DNA from: Trissonchulus latispiculum
Taxonomy: Eukaryota > Nematoda > Enoplea > Enoplida > Ironidae
NCBI GenBank assembly: GCA_030248195.1
Contig: JASAND010022238.1
Span: forward strand, 1 to 64,000
DNA length: 64,000 bases
Direction: 5' to 3'
Both the position numbers and the translations under genes were made by a program. Positions 35,801 to 47,800 of the stretch are shown piece after piece. The notes beneath the pieces are model-generated. The model worked only from the letters and a program-made list of their open reading frames with translations, had not been told where the DNA came from and ran no database searches. Each line of letters starts with the position of its first letter. Position 1 is the first letter of the stretch.

Positions 35801-38800
35801 ATGATAAAACGAAAACATTTGTCACTATCTGGTTGCTCCAGATTTAATTTAATCTGGCAATAAGGCAGATCCATCATCTACACTAATACACTATTTAACA
35901 ATGCATTGGTGAAGCGAATTTTTCTTCTGTAACATTGTCTAATGCAATCATGGTCATGTCACCTATGGCCTCTCTAATGTAAAGTTTAGTGTGAATGACT
36001 GAATTCAGGATTGAAAGATGTGAAGAAAAGTGTCCAGGGCGGGGATCGAACCGCCCAGCCTTGGTTTAGAAGTAGAACGCTCTACCGCTTGCGCCACATC
36101 CCAGAACACACTAGAGAGACTAGATTAGTACTTTGATTTCAACCTTTCTGAGTTGCTGATATTAAACAATAGTTATCACTGGCAGCCAAAGCTTAAAGTT
36201 TACCTCCGCGGCGGTCGATGACGCCCTGCCTGGCGGCTTCCGCTTCGGCGGCCTGCATCGGACGTCGGGCCGGGCGCCGATTTTGGGGCGGCTGTGGCTG
36301 CTGTGGCTGTGGCAGAGGCTGCGGCTGCGGTTGAGGCGGAGGCGGAGGAGGAGGAGGTGGTGGCTGAGGCTGCTGCGGCTGAGGCTGAGGCGGCGGCAGC
36401 TGCTGAGGTTGCGGCTGTGGTGGCTGTTGCTGAGGCTGTTGAGGCGGAGACGGAGGCTGAGGTGGAGGCGGTGGCGGTGGCTGCAGCTGTTGCTGAGGCT
36501 GCGGTTGTGGCTGTTGAGGAGGAGGCGGAGGCTGAGGCTGCTGCGGCTGCTGTTGCTGCGGTGGCTGTGGCTGTGGCTGTGGCGAAGCCGGAGGCGGAGA
36601 CGGAGGCGGAGGCGGTGGCAGCTGCTGAGGTTGAGGCTGTTGCTGTTGCTGTAGCTGTTGCAGTTGCCTGGTGGCTGCAGGCAGCAACTGCGGCTCCGGG
36701 GCCGGCCGGTCGCAAGGCCTCTGAAATAGCGAAAAGATCAAAATCAAAATAGGGAAGAACAGAACATGAACAATACAGATTTGCAAAACTGTGTAGATTA
36801 TCAGTTTTTTGGAATCGCGATGTATCAAGTGAACGTGAACACAAGTCCGCTTTCACAGTGCTCTCTCCGCCTGAAAGGAGTTTAGAAATGAGTAGTACAG
36901 TTGCATAGTATAAACGTTGACGAAATTGACGGATTTAAAAATAGCATTGCAATCAGAAATGTGCAGGAGGGGAAGTTCTGGGGGGGGTGAAGGGCGGCCG
37001 AAGGCCGCCGAAAAACCGGATTTTCCGGTTTTTTACCGGAAAAATCCGGATTCTGGGGGGGGGGGGTGAGGGACCCCCCTGGGGGGGTGAGCTCAGGTCT
37101 GGGGGGGGTAAACCCCCCCAAGCACATGTATGATTGCAATGCTCGAATTCATGGCATATTAGCAAGAGTTCATGACTTTATTTTTGAGAATCCGAGTAAG
37201 CTACTGGAGGGCTTCCCTTCTTGGCATTGCGTAAGAAGGGCGCTCCGACCACAAGTACTAGAAGTCTGTACGTGCCGAATTTTTGCGGCCCCACCCGGCC
37301 CGGCTCGGCCCGTGAAAAAGTTTTCTCGGCCCGCCCGGCCCGGCTAATCCAAATTTTCGGACCAGCCTGGCCCGCTAATATTTTTTCAATTTTTTTTTCA
37401 ATTTTTTTTTCGAAAATGCCATAAACATGTTCCGAAAACAGTATTTTTCAAAATAGTATCATTGCTTTCAGTTTTTTCAAAGAAAATGTGTTTTTCTAAA
37501 TTTTTTCTAAAAAGTTTTTGAGTTTTTAATGCCCTTACAATGGCGTCATGCAAGTATTCAATACCCGTACAATCGGTACAAACAAACCGCCGTTGAGTTT
37601 AGCGCGGGCTGCTGGATCTGCCGGGTAGAATGCCTGCCCACTCAAAGTCAAACCGAACCTGTAATACAAAGCTTAGAAATTTTAATTAAAATTCACAAGT
37701 ACGTTTCTTACCCTGGCCGGCACATCTTCGCCCTCCGGACTGGATCGTCGCTTCCGGGAGGGGCCCGGGCTGGCTGAGACCACGGACCGCCTCCCTTCCG
37801 ACGACGTAGAGGGCAGAGAGCGCTGGCTGGGCCGGGAGGAGGTGGACGGCCCCCGTCCGGAGGATCCCGGGCTGGCTGAGACCCAGGAGGACTCCATCCG
37901 GGAGGAGGCGGAGGAGGAGGGCCAGGTGGAGGCGGCGGAGGGGAGCGACCACTCACTCGTCTCCGCGCTCCCCTCCTGACTGGACCGGCGGGCTGGAGTG
38001 GGACTGGGAGGAGGAGGCCGTTCTCCGGAGGGGCCCGGCGGGGTGGCTGAGGTCCCGGCGGACTGCCTCCGTTCCGGCGAGGGGGAGGGGCTGGACCAGT
38101 GGCTGCATCGAGGTCGGGCGTCGGAGGACTGGCTGGCTGAAATAAGAACAAAAACGAAAATAGTAACTGAAAAACATCTGAAACCAAGATTACATAATGA
38201 TAAGAGTATGCTACTTGGCAAGCTCTCTGTTATCAGAGCAAAAACTATGCTCTGCTCGCTAACGGCCCTCTTCCGTCAAATTAGACCCTCTTCAAAATTC
38301 TCAGAAATGTCTGTGTTCTAAATCTCGCAGCAGACACAATATTCGCTAACACACTGCTTGTGTTTTCGAGCTTAAGCACTTAAACCTTGAGCGAGTGAGC
38401 GTACCCCCGTTTCGACTAGGCACTTTGCTGGGGGGGCACTAGGGTCAAATTTGTGGGAGGGGGTGGGCCGTTAGCGAGCGGAGCATACGTTGATAACTTA
38501 CCGTGATAACAGAGAGCTTGTCTAGTGGCACAGTCTTATTATTATGTACTCCTGCTAAAACAGAGCGACGTATCTATAGCATCAATAGTTCCTCAGAAGC
38601 TACCCTGAGAGTTTACTGTATCTGTGAGCTGTATCTGTGTATATGTATCTGTATCTGACAGTCAAACAAAAATTTCATATCAAGGCTTGTTGTTAAGTTA
38701 ATTCTACGTTTTAATCAATAATTAGTTAGTGGTTCTTTCTTACCGTCCTCGACTTCCATCGGCTCCACCGGAGAGAGGGCGGCTGGCTGTGGCTGCGGGG

Positions 38801-41800
38801 AAGGCGGCTGTTGTTGTTGTGGCTGGCGGCGTGGGCGGCGGCGGGGTGGGATGGGCGGCTTCCCGGTGACCCTGCAATTAGAATTACATAGTCAAATTTG
38901 ATGTTAAGAATTGTGTAACACATTATGCACCAGAATATTGTAGCAGTAATATGGTAGTCTCAATTAAAACAACAACTAGCAATTACTGCACAAGCGAAAG
39001 TCAAACGGGCTTAGTTTAATCAAATGTACGTAATTAATAAGAATGTGACGTTTGCTAGTCTGTGTTGTTATTTTTGGTGACATGATATGACATGATATGC
39101 AGTATGCACACTAGCTGCCGACCGTTTCCTATAAATTCGGACCTGGTGGCCCTTCTTCCCCAGAAATCAGTACCTTGTCGAAACGGGGCTGCGCTCACTC
39201 GGCTGTAGATTTTCGCGTTGGAGTCCAAAATAAGGAAACCACTGACATAACATTGTGCGCTTCATTCAACACGTAATCGATCGCTCCCGTTTCGACCAGG
39301 TACTGATTTCTGGGAGTCACTGAAGAAGGTCAGCCGTTATGGCGCAGATCCACAGTGTAATAACAACGAGCGTGGGCTCTTACAGACTCCAGTAGAAACT
39401 AAAGGGATTTTTGTAGTTTTCTGCAAAAGTGTTCCTGTGCGGTCAGTCACTAGCGGAGCTTCCTGTACTTTCCACAAAAGCAATTTTTGTATTCTTAGCC
39501 GGCCTCTCGAATAGTAAAATCACAGGAATTTTCTGTAGAAAATACTGAAGAAACCTGCAGTTTTGTTCGACATGTTTGACAATCCTAAATCAGATACCAA
39601 AACTGTAGTTTTTACAAGATAAAACCTGTAATTCTACTGGAGCAACCTGTTAATAGAAAAGGAGGCCGATCCCAAAATATTTTCGGCAGCGAGCGGCTGT
39701 TACAAAATAATCACCCACGTGGTGTTACAAAACTGAAAATTTGAGAAGGTTCAGAAAATTTCATTCTTCAAAAATTATGACCGTTGTCGCCCTTATATAC
39801 CCCGTTTGCTTTATCAGTGTATCGAGTACTTTCCCGTAGAGTAAACCTGCAAAACCAATGGAAACTACAGGTCTCATTTGTATTGAATACTACTCTAACT
39901 TGTAATCCATTCTACCAAAGTATATCCTGTTAACACTACCAAGAATGACCTGATTCTGCTTACCGAGAGGGGGAGAAGGTTGGCGGCGTGACCACGAAGG
40001 TCGCATTGCCGCCAACCTCAAAGGTCTCGTTAAGGGCCGGGCGGGCTGGAGGGCTGACTGACCCGGAGACCTCCGTCGGGTTGGAGAAGGAGGGGCTGGA
40101 AAAGGAGGGGCCACCGGAGAAGGAGGAGGAGGTTTGGCCGGATGGCTGGCTGGAGGGACCGGGCTGGGGACTGGGCGGCGTGGCTGGCTGGTGGGCGCTG
40201 GAGGGGCCTGGCTGAGAAGGGGGCGTGGTTGGCTGGCGGCTGGCGGAGGTGGCTGGCGGGTGAGGGAGATTCAGGGAGGTGGCTGGCGGGGGACTCCCTG
40301 AATACTCCGTCGGGTCGGAAAAGGACGGGCTGGAACAGGAAGCGGAGGAGGAGGATGATGAGGAGGAAGAGGAGGAGGAGGAAGAAGAAGCAGTGGCTGG
40401 CTTTTTCTGCTTCTTCTTCCGTTTTTTGGATGAGGAGGAGGCTGGCTGGCTGGGGGGAGAGGCTGGCTGATTGGCTGGGAGGCTGGGGCTGGGGCTGGAC
40501 CGTCGGGGGGACTTTCGGCCCCCTAAAACAATAAATAAAACAACTATTAATTTGTAACAATAAGCATAAAAAGTATATAACATTCGTGATACATCAAACA
40601 CAAACGACAAATCGCATGATTGGCCTGTAAAACCAGTAGAACCTTAAAAAACGCTTGCATTGAAATGCAGTTGTACTGTAATATTAGCTTCGGATTATAC
40701 ATATAATTTAGATTTCAGCTTTATATTTTCAGGACTGAACCCTGAACAAAGTTCTATAATTTCCCCAAAATTCGATAGCCTTCTGACGTAGATTCATAAA
40801 ATATTAAGGCGATAAAATATCAAACCGATCTTTTGTCTATCCCTAATCGAAAGCTGTAAATTTAGCAACTGCAAAAAATAATGAAATTTAGTTAAGTTAA
40901 ATTTAGTACATAGGTTTCGGCTCGTAGTTACAGAAGCAAATTGAGACCACAGGAGCTACGCTGCCGGTTCATTAAAGGGCTATTTCCGACGTGTTTGCGG
41001 AAATGAATCCAGAAGCGGAAAACGCGGACAACTCGAACAAAGGGAAAAGTGTGATCAAAAAGGGACCATATCACTATCTATCCTTGGTCGAAGCCGGCTC
41101 TCAACAAAATCTGTTCCTATTGTGCACCTATCAGGACAACCGAATTTAAGTCGTAGCGAGAATTCGTTTAAGTAAGGAATTCCAGAGCTTTAAGTGGTGT
41201 TTGAGCCCTAATTTTTAAGTCAAAACTGAACATAGTTCTTTTGCATAATTAATAAGTTCAAACAGAAATTCTGGTAGTATCAAAGCCATTGACTTTCTCC
41301 GAATGCAAAAAATTCCAGCATATTCAATTAGATCATTAATGGGGAGTTGTCATTGGCGCTGAACCAGAAGCCAGCCAACTGAACCAGGTCAAAGCGTGTC
41401 AACGTCTGCCAGATGGAGTGAAAAGTAGTTAGCGTTGGTTAAGATTAGTCAAGTCAAGATTAAAATTATAATTAAGACCAAAATTAAGATTTCGCATCAA
41501 TTCTTCATAGAAATTCACAATTCAGTAAACAAATAAGGTTTTGTTAGAAAGTAACTTAAGGTGCTAGTTCCGGTTAGTCTATTTTTGGACTTTAAAAGCG
41601 CAATTGTCGTTGAAATTCATTGAAATAGGTATGCTACAATTTTATCATTTGGCCTAGAAAACACTTTAGGAAAGTCGAGGCGTGAAAATTTGAGTTTTGA
41701 GGAAATTAGCATTAAGTCTGCCATAACTTGCAAAACTTATAGTCATTCGAATCCGTTCATTAAGACCAACAACTGTACTCCTCAGGATATTCTTCGATTC

Positions 41801-44800
41801 CTTACGGTTTATGAGATAACAAACGAAAATTTATTTTTGAGGTCCAAAACTGACATTTTTCGAAAAATTAAATATGGCAATATTTCGACAGCTTCAACAG
41901 CGCCCATCGGTCAAGTATTGCCCATATTTGAGCCGAAATGGACATGCTATGCCTAACGGAGAGCTTTCTGGGGCATATCTGCCTACGCACAGCAACGAAA
42001 ATGTGAAATTTTTAAAATCGTAACCAGATTGTTTTGAACACGGATTGCTCTCAACTCGTGCAAGCACACGCATATTTGAGACAATTGCCGAGGGCTATTT
42101 TTCATGGTTTCGCGTTTTGTCTTTGTGGTCGAGAAAAATAGGCGTCCAAACTTGAAAATTTTGACGAAAATCGGACAAAATTTATATTTTTCTCAATATC
42201 TTGAGTTTACTTAATCATTAAACGATTTCAGAAAAAATAGCCCTCGGGAAGACATTTCTTTTGAAGCCTGAACAGGTCGCTTTTCTTTAAGTTTCCTAAA
42301 ATTCGAAAAATCCATATTAAAACATTGTTTTCATGCTACCGCATGATAGGGTTGAAGAGTTGAAATGAGACAGGTATACTCGACCTAGTTGTAACAAGCA
42401 TTTTCTATGCTTTAAAGTGATATAGAAATTATCGCTGAACTCCAAGAATTGAGCAAATTACAGTCTTTCAAACTTTGCTGCAAATACCAGAACCAGCACC
42501 TTAAAAATTGACAACTTTAATACTAGCACACTTTTAAAAGCAAGTATTTAATCTTTGAACACTTTACCATTTGATTCCATTTGAATAATCAACAATAAAA
42601 AATTAAATTAAACATGAACACAAGTTGATAGCTTTAAAATTGATACCAGAATAAGATTACTGAAAATTTGAAATTTTCCGCACAAAACGGTATGCAAATT
42701 AGTTAGTGAATGTTTCGATCCTGGCTTCCAGTACTGACGTTTCGTTTACTCGTTTCGTTTCGTTTCGTACAGTCTTAAAACTTTAGTCTCAATTCAAGCT
42801 TTCTGATTATATTTCAGTTTTACGTTTTCAGGAACAGGTCCATGAATCAAAGTTTCAAAGTTGCTCTCAAATTTGTAGTCTGCAGGACGTTGATGCGCAT
42901 TAATGTTTTTGATCGAAAGCTGGACGATTTAAAAATTGCCAAATTTATGATATTTACAAGCTGTATTCCACTCGGATATCGCCAATAATACTGGCTCGGA
43001 GACTGGCCGACTAAGCCAGGCCAATCCGTGTCAGGCAGGACTTGTTTTCTGGGTAGTAAAATGTAGTGTTACTTCGGTTACATTAGCCTGTTAATTGTCA
43101 GAAGAGATGAAGAAAGTCGAACCGAACTTTGCGACAAACTGAGGTCGACTGGGCTCGCTTCGCCAAGCTTGACATTTAAATTTCGTCCTACTGCACCGAA
43201 TTTCGATTATTTCCACATTGCCTTAGCGTCTTTTCAAGAGAGTGCAGAGTAGAGTTAAAATTAACTCGATCTTATTCATGAAAGAGTTAAAAGAGGAAAA
43301 CTCAAACTTGAGTGGGCATTAAAACTAGTTAAAACAGCTGATTTTAACGCTACTCTAGCCGACCCTTTCTTGAAAAGTCAAATTACCAACATTAGCGACA
43401 CACTGCGAGGCGCCAGCCACAGCGACTGCAATTATTTGGATTTAGTGATGCTGGTATTAGGTGAAGGCATTGCTCTACTAAACTAGGGGCCTTTTCAAGA
43501 AAGGGTAGAGTAGAGTTAAAATTAACTCGATCCTTTTCATGAAACAGTTAAAAGAGTTAATTCTAACTCTACTCAACGCAACTCTACTCTACTCTACGCT
43601 ACCCTTTCTACCCATTCAGGCCTGTTCTGCATCCAAAATTTTTTCTTAACATGCTATAAAATATCGAAAGTAACTAGATTAGAATATCGAAATAGAATAT
43701 CTACGGGAATCACGAGGCAACCTTTTTGGTTTTTTACGCAGAATAAGACAAATGTATATATTAATCTTACCAACTACAAAATTCTTGAAAATTCAACACT
43801 GAAATTTAGAATTTTGTACAAAATTTTTTTAATTGTAAAAATTCTTTGGAGCCTCTCAATTGCTTTCTGACGATCTTATCTAAGTGGAAGACCTTTATAC
43901 ATATTTATATTCAATGATAATTTTAATTTAACCTTCAATATCATAGTATTTCTCGAATGCGACAAATTGTACAACATTTTGCTATCTGATAACATAAAAT
44001 TAGTACGAAAACCTGGAAACATGGGAATTTACGCGTAAAAGTTCTTGTAAAACCAAAGTTATGAGTACAGATGAAATGAAATAAGTTACAAGTCCGTCTT
44101 ACTAAAAATATACACCACACACATTGGCTTAGATTCGAAGCCAGCTCAACATTTAGAAAAAATAGGCTCGGAACGGAAGGTATGAAGAAAGCTAAGGTAT
44201 TTAGAAAATTAGAGTGTAAAATTGGAAACAGAATACAGTCTTCACTGAGATTGTTGGCAATTTGAAGTTCGGTCGAATCACAATTCTTCATTGGGGTCGA
44301 CTCGGCTCGACAGTCAAGATGGAGCCGCGAGCCAAAATCCTCATCTCAAATTGGCCTCATCTTTCTTTAGTCTGCCCTGCCCTTTTTAACTAGTCCGTGG
44401 TCCGCGTAATTCGCCCGTTGCTGATTGGCTTAGTTTTCATCGCTCTATCACTTCGATGAGGAGTCGGAGAAAAAGCATAGTTACGTTTGATTGGCGTTCT
44501 TTCTGTTGGAACTGTAAAGATTAGCCACAATAGAAAACCGTTTTTTGTCAATTTTCGATTCCCAACTTTCGGCAGTTTCAACCATTTCAGACAACCCTAG
44601 CATCACTCAATTCGTCTTGTCAATCTTTCCGCTTTCAATTCGATTAATTAGGCTACCAGAATAAGAGATGGAAATAATTATAGAGTGACCATAAGAAGCG
44701 CTTTGTGCAATTGCCGTGAAAAAGTTTTATAATGCCACTGTTGGTGTACGTGTAACAGGGTTCGAGCATTCGAATTTGAGTCAATAGGTACTCTATTCAA

Positions 44801-47800
44801 GTTTTCTTGATGGTTTGGCCAGAGGAAATTTTCGTACAATGATCAAAAAATAAATTGGTTTCCTTCTCAACCACTGATATACAGTACCAATAATGTAAAG
44901 GCTGTTGAGAAACGAGAAAAGCTTACCATTGGACTCCATGAAAGCAAAATTAATCAATTAATTAATTAAATAATAAAACTTAAAAATAAAAAAATAACTT
45001 GAACTTGATAGCTTTTAGAAATTATATATGGCTAATGAAATTTCTTAAAATTCTTCTTTTTTCACCTGCTAGTATGCAAATTAGTTTCTTCTTCATTCTG
45101 AAGTTTTGACGACAGGCAGCGGCTTTTGACTTCAGGAATTTCATGCAACCACCAGTTTTTAAATGACTGAGTGCGAGATTTAAATTCCCGCGATTTCAAC
45201 AAAAAATGATGATTTATATACTACAATGTAAATGGACGATTATTTTTAGTAAAAAATATCGATACACATTAATTCTTCGTAAATTATGCCAACTGAAATT
45301 TGATATTAGAACTTATATTCCAAAGTAATTTTTCAACAACTTACCATTTGATTCCATTTGAAAATCAACAATTAAAATTAAATTTAAAAAAGAGCGCAGC
45401 TTGATAGCAGTAAAATTGATAGCAGTGTAAAAAAGTTCTGAAAATTTAAATTTTCCACACACAATGATATGCAAATTAGTTTGTGAATGATTAGAGCCTG
45501 GCTTGTGTCTTCCGTCTTCCAGTATAATATATATATACTGTTTATTCCCGTATGCAGGGCTCATGAAACAGTTCCAAAATTGCTGTCAAATTTGTAGTCC
45601 CAGAAGTAGTCAGTCCAAAATTGCTGTCAAGTTTATAGTCTCCAGTAGTTGCTATGTATGGCTATGCCTTGATCGAAAGCTACAAGATTTTAAAACTGGT
45701 ATACACAATTCCGGCGGTATCCATTCAGGCCTTTTCTGCCTCAATAATTTATTCTTAACTTATGCTGTAAAATATCGAAAGAAACTGCGATGAACGCCCG
45801 AGGGAATCACGGGGCAACTTTCTTGGGTTTAACGCAGAATAAGAAAAACGGTATAATCTTACATACGGCAAAATTCTTGAAAACTCAGCAATACAATTTA
45901 GATTTTTTACAAAATATTTTGAATTATAAAAATTCTTCAGAACCTCTCAATTAGGTACCTCTTATGGTACCCCGATCTTAACTGAGTCGAGGATCATTAT
46001 ACGTAATTATAATCAAGAATATTTTTAGTTTAACCTCTTAAGATCATAGTATATATATCTCGAACACTGGAAATAGATAAATATACAACCTTCTTGCTAT
46101 CTGACAAAATAAAAATAGTACGAAACCCTGGAAACACGGGAAGGTTTACAATTTACTGGTAAAATTCTTTATGAAAACTAAAAATTTACACCACACACGT
46201 TGACTTTGGCTTCAATTCAAAGACCGCCTAATATTTTAGAAAAAATTGACGTTGAAGTTATGAAGAAATCTAACGAATATTGAAAATTAGGCTGTAAGCT
46301 TGAAAACAGAAAACGGACTTCAATAAATTTATTGGCAATTTTTTTGAACACGCTCAGAAGTATGACAATGAAATTGGGTAGAATCATTGCGTCTAAATTG
46401 GCCTTCTTTCTGTTGTAACGGTAAAGGTTTCCAGTTATAACAGAAAACCGTTTTTGTCAATTCTCGTCTTCAACTTTTAGCAGTTTTAACGATTTGGCAC
46501 AACTTTAGTATCTCTGAATTCGTCTGGTCAATCTTTCCGCTTCCAATTCGATTAGTTAGCCTCACCAAAACAAACCAGAGAAAAATGGAATTGTTTAGAT
46601 TGGAGATGAAAACAGAATGACCAAAGGAAACGCCTTGTGTATTTGACGAGAAAAAGCTAATTGGCAATAAACTTTCGCCGAGAATTTGACTGGAATAGGA
46701 TTCGAGTAGTGTTTGAGGCCGCCTAAGCCGGCCGGTTAACGGCCGACCGGCCGGCCGGCCGCCGGCTGGGATACAAATCACCAATCAGAAATTTACAAAA
46801 TAGATCAACTAAGCATAAAATGGACTCCTCCAAATCTAGTTTTGCTAATTTTTTATGCTATGCTATGCTGTGCTGTTTTTCTATTGAATTTGTCAGCCTC
46901 CAGTATGCACCCATACAAAGTTTCAAAGTAAAAATTTAAAAAAAGTTAGGGTTGGCGGGGAAAAGCGCAAAAAATCCGTCAGTCTTTCCGCTTTCAGTTT
47001 GATTAACTAGACTAACCAGAATAGGCTAGAGAGTTACATGAAATTGTTTAGGTTGGAGATGAAAACAAAATGACCAAAGGATGCGCTTTGTATATTTGAT
47101 GAGAAAAAGTATTTATTGAAGCTATTTGGTAATAAACTTTCACCGAGAAATTGATCGGAATTCGGAATAGGATTCGAGCCTTTGAATTTAGAGTCAAAGT
47201 CAACTCTATTTTGTAATATTTGAGCTGAGCAGCAGCAAAGAATCGGGAATCAGATCTACGAAGAAATGGAGATTGTCTATTCCATCCAATCGATGAAGTT
47301 AAAAACTGAAGACGACATTCACTGATTGTTGAGAATTTGGCTAACCGGAAAATGTCTCACTGCATTGTGGGCAACAATTTTTAAATGAAAAGTACCTACC
47401 AGTGATGGAACCGGGTCACTTAGGCTTGACCCGGTGACCCGTTGACCCGGTGACCCGGTTTTCCTGAAAATTCAAAAAATTGCCAAAAATTTTTGATTTT
47501 CCCCCAAAACGTTAAATTTTTGTCTTCCAATGTTCCATGACCACCCCAAAGAAGAAATAACTATGGCAGTATGTTTGCTCTAGGTTTTTAAAATGTATCT
47601 AATAGTAGCTGTAGGATTTTATGCAGAAATTAGTTGACAATGCCAATAATTTAACCGTCTGCTAAATTTAGCAATCTAAAATGAGTACTTGTCCAAAACC
47701 GCGGAGAAGGAGTCCATTAAAATTTGGTTTATTCCTATTGCGTTAACTTAAGTTCAATTAAATGGTTCGCTTAAACCTTCGACCTTCAACCTTAACCTTG

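Noticed and set aside
36034..36108. Functional tRNA-Arg gene
   Set aside because: A and B boxes are good but acceptor and anticodon stems do not pair.
36283..36752. Antisense Leu/Arg and Ala/Glu open frames
   Set aside because: They are shadows of the Pro/Gln exon; only the minus-strand frame fits the phases of exons 4 and 6.
46725..46775. hAT end TAGTGTTTGAGGCC
   Set aside because: Only one end is visible; no partner or duplication.
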